Origin: Cardiobacterium hominis
GTDB lineage: Bacteria > Pseudomonadota > Gammaproteobacteria > Cardiobacteriales > Cardiobacteriaceae
Length of the DNA stretch: 64,000 bases
Direction of reading: 5' to 3'
Assembly (NCBI RefSeq): GCF_900637305.1
Contig: NZ_LR134365.1
Coordinates: 1,976,501 to 2,040,500 of the forward strand
A program made the translations under genes and the position numbers. Positions 44,077 through 51,704 of the stretch are shown here, piece by piece. How positions within the stretch are numbered: position 1 is the first letter of the stretch; every line of letters starts with the position of its first letter. The notes below the pieces were generated by a model. That model was not told the DNA's origin. It worked only from the letters and a program-made list of their open reading frames with translations, and ran no database searches.

Positions 44077-44182
44077 TGGTCTGCATTGGCGCTTCGCAAC
44101 GATCAGCCGCAAACCCCGTCAGGTCCGGAAGGAAGCAGCGGTAGCGGTGAAATCGGGTGCCGGAGTAAGCTGGTGCAGGCCT
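44077..44182 (+). ncRNA. ffs: Bacterial small signal recognition particle RNA (4.5S RNA)
   Basis: The apical domain GTCAGGTCCGGAAGGAAGCA (44119 onward), with the GGAA tetraloop and the Ffh-binding internal loop, is the universal SRP RNA signature. The 5' GGTCTGCA (44078–44085) pairs fully with 3' TGCAGGCC (44174–44181), closing a ~105-base hairpin. A T-rich stretch follows as terminator. It lies immediately upstream of dnaX; the last bases of the transcript end about 27 bases before the dnaX ATG. Confidence 0.93.
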
Positions 44183-44208
44183 TTTTCTTTACCTCAAAAA
44201 AGCACCCC

Positions 44209-46119
44209 ATGTATCAGGTTCTCGCACGCAAATGGCGGCCGAAAAACTTTCACGAACTGGTCGGCCAGACGCATGTGACCCAGGCGCTGACCTACGCGCT
44301 GGACCATAACCGCATCCACCACGCTTACCTCTTTACCGGCACACGCGGCGTCGGCAAAACCACCATCGCCCGCATCTTCGCCAAATCGCTCAACTGCCAG
44401 AAAAACCACGTCAGCTCGAACCCCTGCGGCGAATGCGACCACTGCAAAGAAATCGACCAAGGCCGCTTCCCCGACCTCATCGAAGTCGATGCCGCCTCGC
44501 GCTCCCGCGTCGAAGAAACACGCGAACTGCTCGACAACGTCCCCTACGCCCCAGTCAAAGGACAATACAAAGTCTATCTCATTGACGAAGTACACATGTT
44601 CTCCGCCAGCAGCTTCAACGCGCTGCTGAAAACACTGGAAGAACCGCCGCCGCACGTCAAATTCATCCTCGCCACCACCGACCCGCAAAAACTGCCGGCG
44701 ACCATCCTCTCGCGCTGCCTGCAATTCCACCTGAAAAACATGAGCGAGCGGCAAATCAGCGAGCACCTCGCCCACATCCTGCAAGCCGAACACGCCGAAT
44801 ACGAACCGGACGCCCTGCACCTGCTGGCCAACGCCGCCGCCGGCAGTATGCGCGACAGCCTCAGCCTGCTCGACCAGGCTCTTGCCTACGGACGAGGACA
44901 CGTCCGCACCCGCGACGTCGCGACATTGCTCGGCGCCGTCCCCGAACCACAACTGCTGCACATGCTGCAACTGCTCGCCAATGGCGACGCGCCCGGATTG
45001 CGCAACACCCTCGAATCGCTGGACGAATACGCGCCCGACTACGCCGGACTGCTGCTGCGCCTGCTGCAACAAATGCAGAAAATCACCATCGCCCAGCTCG
45101 GCGCGGAGCGCTACGCCGAAGAAATCCCGGCAGCATTGCACGCCCTGGCGGCGCGACTGCCGGTCGAACTATTACAACTCTGGTACCAAATCGGCAACGA
45201 AGCCTGGCAAAACCTGCCCTACCAGCCAGACGCACGCATGGCGCTGGAAATGAGCCTGCTGCGCATGATTGCCTTACAACCGCTGCTGCCCACCAGCGAC
45301 CCGGCGCAAGCGCGCCCGGTACGCGAAGCCGCACCGGCGAGCGACAGCCTCACCGCCAGCCTGCAAGCGCAAACCACGCCTGCAACAGCAACACCCGCTG
45401 CGACCACAGAACCGCAAGCCGTCGCACCATCTGAAACCGCAAGCCACGGCGAAGCACCTGCCGCCCCTACAACAGCAACCGTTCACGCAGAACCCGCCGA
45501 CAACGAACCGCCACCGTGGGAAGACACGACCCCAGCCGCTGCTGACGACAGCAACGACGCCGTCCCGCCGTGGGTCAGCGAAACCATCCCGGACGACAGC
45601 GAGCGCACGCCCGCAAAAAAGCCTGAATCCGCGCCCGCTGCGGCGATTGCACCCGAAACAGCCGCGCCAGCTGCGGCGAAAAAACCCGCAGCCCCGCCTG
45701 CGAACACCACTGACCCCGGCGATCTCATTGACAACCTCGAACGCTGGAGCGACTTCCTTGCCAGCCTTGACCTGCACGAATACCCGCTGCTCCTTCTCGA
45801 AAACAGCGTCCCCGCCAGCTGGCAAGCGCCGCTCCTGAGCCTCTACACCGCGCCGACCGGCATCATCTTCGACCAGGCACAAAACCGCGAACAGGCAGCC
45901 GCCGCCATTGCCCATGCCCTCGGCATCGCCTGCACCATCGAAATCCAGCCGGCAGATGCCCTCAAAACCCCCATCGAATACCGGCGACAAAAAAACGCCG
46001 CCGCGCAGCAGCGCGCCGAACAAGACTTTCTCAACCATCCACAAATCCGGGCGGCACAAGCCACCTTCGGCCCCGCCCTGCAAGTGGACAACATCCAGCC
46101 CCTAAACCCACAGGAGTAA
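44209..46119 (+). CDS. dnaX: DNA polymerase III subunits tau and gamma
   Basis: The 636-residue tau form starts MYQVLARKWRPKNFHELVGQ. It has Walker A 'GTRGVGKTT', a zinc module with four cysteines ('CQKNHVSSNPCGECDHC'), 'DEVHMFSASSFNALLKTLEEPP' and sensor 'TTDPQKLPATILSRC'. A Pro/Ala/Thr-rich linker follows, then a C-terminal domain for polymerase and DnaB contacts. At codons 470–471 the DNA reads GCA AAA AAG, the heptamer A AAA AAG (45615–45621); a −1 shift gives Ala then TGA (45624–45626). That would make a 472-residue gamma form, as in E. coli. Confidence 0.95.
   Translation: MYQVLARKWRPKNFHELVGQTHVTQALTYALDHNRIHHAYLFTGTRGVGKTTIARIFAKSLNCQKNHVSSNPCGECDHCKEIDQGRFPDLIEVDAASRSRVEETRELLDNVPYAPVKGQYKVYLIDEVHMFSASSFNALLKTLEEPPPHVKFILATTDPQKLPATILSRCLQFHLKNMSERQISEHLAHILQAEHAEYEPDALHLLANAAAGSMRDSLSLLDQALAYGRGHVRTRDVATLLGAVPEPQLLHMLQLLANGDAPGLRNTLESLDEYAPDYAGLLLRLLQQMQKITIAQLGAERYAEEIPAALHALAARLPVELLQLWYQIGNEAWQNLPYQPDARMALEMSLLRMIALQPLLPTSDPAQARPVREAAPASDSLTASLQAQTTPATATPAATTEPQAVAPSETASHGEAPAAPTTATVHAEPADNEPPPWEDTTPAAADDSNDAVPPWVSETIPDDSERTPAKKPESAPAAAIAPETAAPAAAKKPAAPPANTTDPGDLIDNLERWSDFLASLDLHEYPLLLLENSVPASWQAPLLSLYTAPTGIIFDQAQNREQAAAAIAHALGIACTIEIQPADALKTPIEYRRQKNAAAQQRAEQDFLNHPQIRAAQATFGPALQVDNIQPLNPQE
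45615..45626 (+). promoter_or_regulatory. Probable programmed −1 frameshift site in dnaX
   Basis: The slippery heptamer A AAA AAG is in the right phase (zero frame GCA AAA AAG). Slipping back one base meets TGA two codons later. A GC-rich stretch able to fold lies just downstream (45630–45680). Confidence 0.75.
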
Positions 46120-46122
46120 AAA

Positions 46123-46452
46123 ATGATGCTACCCGGCAAACTCGGCACCATGATGAAAAAAGCGCAGGAAATGCAAGAAAACATGCAAAAAATGCAGGCA
46201 GAACTGGCGAACCGCCATATCGTCGGCATCGCTGGCGCAGGCGCGGTCAAAGTCACGCTAAACGGCCACTACGCCTGCCAGCGCGTAGAACTCACCGAAG
46301 AAGCGCTGAAAGAAGACAAAGACATGCTTGAAGCCCTGCTCGCCGCCGCCATCAGCGACGCCAGCGCCAAAGTCAACGCCATGACCCAAGAAGAAATGGC
46401 GAACCTCACCGGCGGCATGGGCCTGCCCGGCGGCTTCAAACTGCCCTTCTGA
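46123..46452 (+). CDS. YbaB/EbfC family nucleoid-associated protein
   Basis: The 109-residue protein begins with a Met/Lys-rich amphipathic helix ('LGTMMKKAQEMQENMQKMQAELAN'), then 'GIAGAGAVKVTLNGHYACQRVEL' and 'LEALLAAAISDASAKVNAMTQEEM'. This is the YbaB fold, a dimeric DNA-binding protein. The order dnaX–ybaB–recR is conserved across bacteria. AGGAG precedes the ATG, and the stop overlaps recR (TGATG). Confidence 0.93.
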   Translation: MMLPGKLGTMMKKAQEMQENMQKMQAELANRHIVGIAGAGAVKVTLNGHYACQRVELTEEALKEDKDMLEALLAAAISDASAKVNAMTQEEMANLTGGMGLPGGFKLPF

Positions 46453-47057
46453 TGAGCTTCTCGCCCTCATTCGACCAACTGGTGCAGGCACTCACCTGCC
46501 TGCCCGGCGTCGGCAACAAAACCGCGCAACGCATGGCGTTGCGCCTCTTGCTAGACCAGCCGCAAAAAGCCAAACAACTGGCAGACGCCATTGACCACGC
46601 GCTGCACACCGCGCAGCGCTGCCACAAATGCCGCAACATCAGCGACGCCGACCTCTGCCTCATCTGCGCCAACCCCAAACGCGACGCAAGCACCCTCTGC
46701 GTCGTGGAAGCACCGGCGGACGTCCTTGCCATCGAACAATCCACGGACTACCGCGGCCAATACTTCGTGCTGATGGGACACATCTCGCCGCTAGACGGCA
46801 TCGGCCCGATCGAACTCGGCATGGACATCCTCGACCGGCAACTGGCGACAGGTGACATCAAAGAACTGGTGCTTGCCACCAACAGCACCCTCGAAGGCGA
46901 AACCACCGCCTACTTCCTCGCTGAACTGGCCGCCAAACACAACGTCCCCGCGACCCGCCTCGCGCATGGCGTACCGATGGGCGGCGAACTCGCCTACATC
47001 GACAAAAGCACCCTCTCGCTCGCTTTCAACACCCGCAGCCCGTACCGCAGCGAATAG
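46452..47057 (+). CDS. recR: Recombination mediator RecR
   Basis: The 201-residue protein has the helix–hairpin–helix 'LTCLPGVGNKTAQRMALRLL', a four-Cys zinc finger ('CHKCRNISDADLCLICANPKRD' region), and a Toprim domain with 'VVEAPADVLAIEQ' and 'YFVLMGHISPLDGIGP'. RecR acts with RecO (and RecF) to load RecA on gapped DNA. It is the last gene of the dnaX–ybaB–recR unit. Confidence 0.95.
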   Translation: MSFSPSFDQLVQALTCLPGVGNKTAQRMALRLLLDQPQKAKQLADAIDHALHTAQRCHKCRNISDADLCLICANPKRDASTLCVVEAPADVLAIEQSTDYRGQYFVLMGHISPLDGIGPIELGMDILDRQLATGDIKELVLATNSTLEGETTAYFLAELAAKHNVPATRLAHGVPMGGELAYIDKSTLSLAFNTRSPYRSE

Positions 47058-47097
47058 CAACAGAGCGCGCGGCTGCACCACAACGGGACACTTCCCT

Positions 47098-48039
47098 ATG
47101 CCAACCCGCATCCTTGCCACCCTACTCGCCCTCGCGCTAACCGGCACTGCTTCGCTGACCGCACCCGCCGCAGAACGCACTGACTACATCACCCAAATCA
47201 AACAACCGCAGGGCGATGCCAGTACGGCACAAGACCCGCTCGTCAAACAAACCCTGAACCAGCACTATCCCGTCAATGCAGACGCCAGCGAACGCCTTGC
47301 GCGCATCAGCGACGGCGCGCCGCGCGAATGCCACTACATCCGCAGCGGCAACGATGAATACTGCATGACCCTGCACAGCGAAAAAACCGTTGATGGCGCA
47401 CGGCACAAACGCCGCTACCTGCTCTTTCGCGGCGACAATCTCAGTGGTGCGCACGCCGCCAGCGGGCTGGTCGTCCTTCATGCCTTTACCGCCGAAAACG
47501 GCGCATGGCGGGAAACCGCGCGCGTGCAAAGCGAAGTCGGTGAGTGGGGACGCGCGCCGGAAACGTGGCAATGGCAAGAATTGGGCGCCGGATACTGGAG
47601 CGTAAGCGGACAAAGCAGCTTCACCGCGAACGGCGAAACCACTGGCGGCCTGACCCTGCTATACGACGACGGCGAGCGCCTCGCCGAAAGCCACATCCCG
47701 CTCACCTACAGCTTGGACGCAGACTTTTGCGCACCTGCCGAACAAAAAACCTGCGACAACGACAACCTATTTGCTGACAAAACCCGCTTGGAAGAAACGC
47801 TTGCCAACAGCGCCGACCTGCACGGTATCGCCACCATCCGCCGCGACCTCGCCCCAAGCGACAACCATTGGCCGTTGGAAATCAGCGTCAGCGGTTTTAA
47901 AGGCCGCAAAATTACCGGCCGCGAGACAAACGGCGCCTACCGCATCGCCCCCATCAAAGAATACTGGCAGGACAAATACCTGTTCCGCTACGACGCAGCG
48001 AAACACAGCTACCAAATGCCGGACGACTACCCGCTATAA
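47098..48039 (+). CDS. Secreted protein of unknown function
   Basis: The 313-residue product has a signal peptide (MPTRILATLLALALTGTASLTAPAA). The mature part is mixed alpha/beta with paired cysteines ('RECHYIRSGNDEYCMTL' and 'FCAPAEQKTC'), several Trp/Tyr-rich strands ('WQWQELGAGYWSVSGQSSF'), and the ending 'YLFRYDAAKHSYQMPDDYPL'. I do not recognise the family. A periplasmic location is likely. The gene follows recR after 40 bases with GGGACA as a weak ribosome-binding site. Confidence 0.7.
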   Translation: MPTRILATLLALALTGTASLTAPAAERTDYITQIKQPQGDASTAQDPLVKQTLNQHYPVNADASERLARISDGAPRECHYIRSGNDEYCMTLHSEKTVDGARHKRRYLLFRGDNLSGAHAASGLVVLHAFTAENGAWRETARVQSEVGEWGRAPETWQWQELGAGYWSVSGQSSFTANGETTGGLTLLYDDGERLAESHIPLTYSLDADFCAPAEQKTCDNDNLFADKTRLEETLANSADLHGIATIRRDLAPSDNHWPLEISVSGFKGRKITGRETNGAYRIAPIKEYWQDKYLFRYDAAKHSYQMPDDYPL

Positions 48040-48054
48040 ACCACGCCCTAAACC

Positions 48055-48588
48055 ATGACCCACCCGCTGCACACCTTCCGCTACTGCCCGCGCTGCGGTG
48101 CGCCCGACCTGCAACACCCGCACGACCGCGCCCTGCATTGCCCGCAGTGCGAGCTCACCTACTTCCACAACGTCGCCGCCGCTGTTGCCTGCATCGTCCT
48201 CGATGACCGCGACCACATCCTCTCCGTGCGCCGCGCGCGTGAACCGGCAAAAGGCACGCTGGATTTGCCCGGCGGTTTCGTCGATCCCCATGAGAGCGCA
48301 GAAGCTGCCGCCCGCCGCGAACTGCACGAAGAAACCGGCCTCGTGCCACAAAGCCTGCGCTACCTGTTCTCGCTGCCCAACACCTACCCCTACAGCGGCA
48401 TCGACGTCTTCACCGCCGACTTTTTCTACCTCGCGCGCGTCCCCGATTTCAACGGCGCCCACGCCGCCGATGACGCCGCCGCACTCGACATCCGCCCGCT
48501 CGCCGGGCTGCGTGCCGCAGACTACGGCCTCGCGTCCATCCGTCAGGCAATCGCCACCATCATCCGCGAGCCGGAGCTGCTGTCGTAA
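48055..48588 (+). CDS. Nudix hydrolase with N-terminal zinc ribbon
   Basis: In this 177-residue protein, a CxxC…CxxC zinc ribbon ('YCPRCGAPDL' and 'HCPQCELTYFHN') precedes a Nudix domain with a full box ('GGFVDPHESAEAAARRELHE' followed by ETGL). This layout is shared with NADH pyrophosphatase NudC, but the protein is shorter and lacks the NudC SQPWPFPxS motif. It belongs to the broader 'NUDIX with zinc ribbon' group, with unknown nucleotide substrate. Confidence 0.85.
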   Translation: MTHPLHTFRYCPRCGAPDLQHPHDRALHCPQCELTYFHNVAAAVACIVLDDRDHILSVRRAREPAKGTLDLPGGFVDPHESAEAAARRELHEETGLVPQSLRYLFSLPNTYPYSGIDVFTADFFYLARVPDFNGAHAADDAAALDIRPLAGLRAADYGLASIRQAIATIIREPELLS

Positions 48589-48677
48589 CTGAATAAACCG
48601 CCCCCGCGACTGTTGCAGCTACCCCAAGCGGGGCAGTTCCACTCCCCACCTTGGAAAACCCTCTCGCAGAAAAGCCT

Positions 48678-49328
48678 ATGCCCCCTGCCCTCCTCCACCT
48701 TGCCAACCTCCTCTGGCTGACCACCGTCCTCACCGCCCTCTACCGTGCCCGCCGCCAACTGCCGCGCCTGCAACCGGTCGCCATCCACCTCTTCTGCGGC
48801 GCAATCCCCGTCCTCACCCTGCTCACCCTGCTCAAAACCGCCGCTGCGCCCGGCCTGGAACTGCACCTCATCGGCCTCACCGCCACCACCCTGCTCATGG
48901 GCGCCCGTCTCGCTATCCTTGCCGCCGCCTTTAGCCAACTGCTCCTCCTGGCCCTTGGCGAACTGCCACCCGCCACCCTGGGACTAAGCGGCCTCACCCA
49001 CGCCGCCATCCCCATTGCCGTCAGCGCCAGCCTTGCTGCATTGCTGCGCCGTTACCTGCCGCCCAACCCCTTCATCTACACCCTCGGCGCCGGATTCCTC
49101 GGCGGCATCCTTGCCATCCTCGCCGCCATGCTCGCCACCGCCCTCATCCACCACGCGGGCGGCGTCTACCCTTGGGACACCCTCTGGCACAAATACCTGC
49201 AAACCCTGCCCATCATCGCCTACCCCGAAGGCTTCATTAACGGCGTCTTCGCAACCGCCATGGTCGCCTTCCATCCCAACCTGCTTGCCACCTTCAACCC
49301 GAACGACTACTTCAAAGAAACCCCATGA
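48678..49328 (+). CDS. COG3235-type membrane protein (ECF/CbiM-like permease)
   Basis: The 216-residue protein is almost entirely membrane-spanning (about six helices), for example 'GARLAILAAAFSQLLLLALGEL' and 'ALHHAGGVYPWD'-like loop near residue 165. 'LGLSGLTHAAIPIAVSASLAALLRRYLPPNPFIYTLGAGFLGG' resembles the CbiM/energy-coupling-factor permease fold of COG3235, often linked to cobalt, nickel or zinc uptake. No ATPase or CbiQ-type gene is adjacent. The ATG at 48678 is chosen; a TTG at 48651 would add nine residues. It overlaps the next gene by four bases. Confidence 0.65.
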   Translation: MPPALLHLANLLWLTTVLTALYRARRQLPRLQPVAIHLFCGAIPVLTLLTLLKTAAAPGLELHLIGLTATTLLMGARLAILAAAFSQLLLLALGELPPATLGLSGLTHAAIPIAVSASLAALLRRYLPPNPFIYTLGAGFLGGILAILAAMLATALIHHAGGVYPWDTLWHKYLQTLPIIAYPEGFINGVFATAMVAFHPNLLATFNPNDYFKETP

Positions 49329-49948
49329 ACCGTCGCCATTTCCTGCTCCTCACCGCTGCCGCACTCGCCGCCTGCGGCAAAAAAGCCCCGAAACACAGCG
49401 CCCTGCCGCGCGGCAGCGCCGTCCTTGCCCTCGGCGACTCACTCACCTATGGCTACGGTGCCAACCCCACCGAATCCTACCCCGCGCGCCTTGCCGAGCT
49501 CACCGGCTGGACCGTCACCAACGGCGGCGTCAGCGGCGACACTAGCGCGCAAGCCCTCGCCCGCCTGCCGGAACTCCTGCGCGAGCACACGCCGCGCCTC
49601 GTCATCATCAGTATCGGCGGCAACGACTTCCTCCGCCGCCAGCCGGAAAACGAAACCCGCACCAACATCCGCGCCATCATCCAGGCCTGCAAAGCTGCGG
49701 GCGCGGAAACCCTCCTCGTCGGCGTGCCTGGCGTCGGCGTTGGCGCAGCGCTTGGCTACCCCGGCGACCACCCGCTCTACACAGACCTCGCCAAGGCAGA
49801 AAACGTCCCTTACTACGCCAACGGCTGGTCGCAAATCCTGGGCAAAGACGCCCTCAAATCCGACCAAATCCACCCCAACGCCGCCGGATACGCTGAATTT
49901 GCCCGCGGCCTTACCGCGTACCTGAAAGAAAACGGCTGGCTGCGCTGA
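49325..49948 (+). CDS. SGNH/GDSL esterase lipoprotein (TesA-like)
   Basis: The 207-residue product has an N-terminal signal with 'RRHFLLLTAAALAAC' (lipobox AAC). The hydrolase has block I 'ALGDSLTYGYGA' (catalytic Ser), block II 'NGGVSGDTS', block III 'SIGGNDFLRR' and block V 'DQIHPNAAGYAEFA' (catalytic Asp and His). It resembles TesA/arylesterase but is membrane-anchored by lipid rather than free in the periplasm. It is coupled to the membrane protein upstream. Confidence 0.88.
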   Translation: MNRRHFLLLTAAALAACGKKAPKHSALPRGSAVLALGDSLTYGYGANPTESYPARLAELTGWTVTNGGVSGDTSAQALARLPELLREHTPRLVIISIGGNDFLRRQPENETRTNIRAIIQACKAAGAETLLVGVPGVGVGAALGYPGDHPLYTDLAKAENVPYYANGWSQILGKDALKSDQIHPNAAGYAEFARGLTAYLKENGWLR

Positions 49949-49981
49949 CAAACTGCCCGATTTCCCCATCCGCCGCCGCAT

Positions 49982-51619
49982 TCACCCCGCGAGCACCCGC
50001 CGCGCCGCCTCCACCCCCCAAAACGCCGCCTCCTCAAATACCGAATAGCCGCTCAAATCACTGTGCGCAAAATGCAGACGCGAGCGGTGCGCGCGCACGG
50101 CGGCGAGTTGCGCATCATCCAGATAGCCGGGGCGCGGGATGCGCATCGCGTGCGCGCGGATGCCAATATCGACCGCATCCACCGCGCGCCAGAAGCGCCT
50201 GCCATAAGCAGCGACCAGATCTTGCGCGGCAAACGCCAACAGCTCCGCATCGGGCGCATCCAGCAGCCAGGCGCGCACCGCAGCGGGGTCGCCCTGATTG
50301 AGCGCGGTGTAGGCGGTAAACACCGTGCGTGCCGGCTTGGCGACGCGGATGAGCTGATTGCTGGAAGCGACATAGCCCAGCCCGCCGCTGCCGTGGATGA
50401 CATTGTCCCAGGCGAGCGCCTCGCCCGCGCCCTCGGCGGGAAAGCGGTGCAGCACAAAATTGCTGACCAGCCACGGCGCATAATCGCCGCGCCCGGCAAG
50501 CAGACCGTAGCGGGCGGCGTTCTCCACCACCCGCGCCGCCACCATCAGCGGCATCGCAGAAATCACCTGACGCGCGCGCAACAGCGAGAGCGCACCGCTG
50601 CCGTTATCGCGCAGCAACACCTCAACGTGCGCGTCGCGCTCGCGAATGCGCACGGCGCTGGCGTTGATGGCGACGGGATTGGCGAAATGCAGCGTCTCGT
50701 CGTCCGGCAAGGCGGCAAGCGACTGCAAACCGCTGCGCTCACGTAACAACTGCGAGAGATGCGCAAGCCCCTCCGGCCAAGTCAGCACCGCCTCGCTGTC
50801 GTGGCCGCGCGCCGCGAAATAATGTAGCCCGGCAAAAGCAGAAACCTGAGCCGCACCCGCGCCATAATCATCGCGGCAACAATAATCGAGATACCACAGC
50901 AGCGTCGGCGAGCGATAACCCTCGCGCGCGAGCCAATCGGCAAAAGAAAGACGGTCAAGCGCGCGCCATTCGCCGTCCTCTGAAGAAAGCACCACGGGAA
51001 TGGCGAACACCTTGCGCCCATCGCGCCCGCGCGCATGTTTCAGGCGCCGGATGAGGGCGAAAAAGCGGCGGCTGTCGTCATCCTCCTGCGGCAACAGCGC
51101 CTCCTGCCAGCGCCCCTGATAACGCAGACGCTCCATCGGCGCAAAAACCAAATCCGTCTCACGGAAACGCGGCGCGTCGCTATCCACACCACTTTCCAGA
51201 ATACCGAGGTCGGCAAGCATCTCGCGCAGCGCGACACTCTCCCGCGACGGCAACGCCAAATAATGCGCCCCGCCCGGCGCACGCAAATCGCCGCTGACGA
51301 AGGCGGCGTTATTGCCGTTGCGCTCCAGCCCTTCGGCGAGAATGACATTGCGCTGCCCCTGCCGCGACAAAAACCACAGCGCGGAAAGCGCCGCCGCACC
51401 GCTGCCAAGAATAAGCACATCGCAAACCTGCGCCCGCGGCGCTTGCGCGTCGGCGTCGGCAAAAGCCCCATCGCGCAACAGATGCCCAAACGGCAAACCA
51501 ATACGCCGCACGGCAAGCGGCGGCGGACGGTTAAGCTCACGATGCGTCAGCCAGGACGCGGCAGCGGCAACGCTGATGGTAGCGGATTGCGCGAGAAAAC
51601 GACGGCGGGTATGCCTCAA
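49982..51619 (-). CDS. Tat-exported FAD-dependent oxidoreductase (amine-oxidase-like)
   Basis: The protein has about 545 residues. Near the N-terminus is a twin-arginine signal 'RHTRRRFLAQSATISVAAAASWL', then an FAD-binding Rossmann motif 'VLILGSGAAALSALWFLSRQG' and 'ILAEGLERNGNNAAF'. The body resembles flavin amine oxidases and desaturase-like proteins. I prefer a TTG start at 51619, with AGGAAA upstream; a GTG at 51655 is the alternative. Proteins of this kind often sit with membrane-anchored spermidine synthase, DUF350 and DUF4178 genes, which are present 4–10 kb away here. Confidence 0.72.
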   Translation of the reverse strand: MRHTRRRFLAQSATISVAAAASWLTHRELNRPPPLAVRRIGLPFGHLLRDGAFADADAQAPRAQVCDVLILGSGAAALSALWFLSRQGQRNVILAEGLERNGNNAAFVSGDLRAPGGAHYLALPSRESVALREMLADLGILESGVDSDAPRFRETDLVFAPMERLRYQGRWQEALLPQEDDDSRRFFALIRRLKHARGRDGRKVFAIPVVLSSEDGEWRALDRLSFADWLAREGYRSPTLLWYLDYCCRDDYGAGAAQVSAFAGLHYFAARGHDSEAVLTWPEGLAHLSQLLRERSGLQSLAALPDDETLHFANPVAINASAVRIRERDAHVEVLLRDNGSGALSLLRARQVISAMPLMVAARVVENAARYGLLAGRGDYAPWLVSNFVLHRFPAEGAGEALAWDNVIHGSGGLGYVASSNQLIRVAKPARTVFTAYTALNQGDPAAVRAWLLDAPDAELLAFAAQDLVAAYGRRFWRAVDAVDIGIRAHAMRIPRPGYLDDAQLAAVRAHRSRLHFAHSDLSGYSVFEEAAFWGVEAARRVLAG

Positions 51620-51704
51620 AACGATTTCCTGATTTTTGCGTAAAGAAGAACACACGCTACAGCGGAAATGTTATTGCTTGCTACAAAGCACCTTTGCGCA
51701 CTTT

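Noticed and set aside
42796..44112. A 438-residue minus-strand frame opposite the mosaic envelope protein and the 4.5S RNA
   Set aside because: Low-complexity Gly/Ala/Val/Phe composition, the mirror of Ala/Gln/Arg repeats, and it crosses an RNA gene.
45677..45690. Second A-run in dnaX (GCG AAA AAA CCC) as frameshift site
   Set aside because: The phase does not give an X XXY YYZ heptamer of the efficient A AAA AAG type, unlike the site at 45615–45621.
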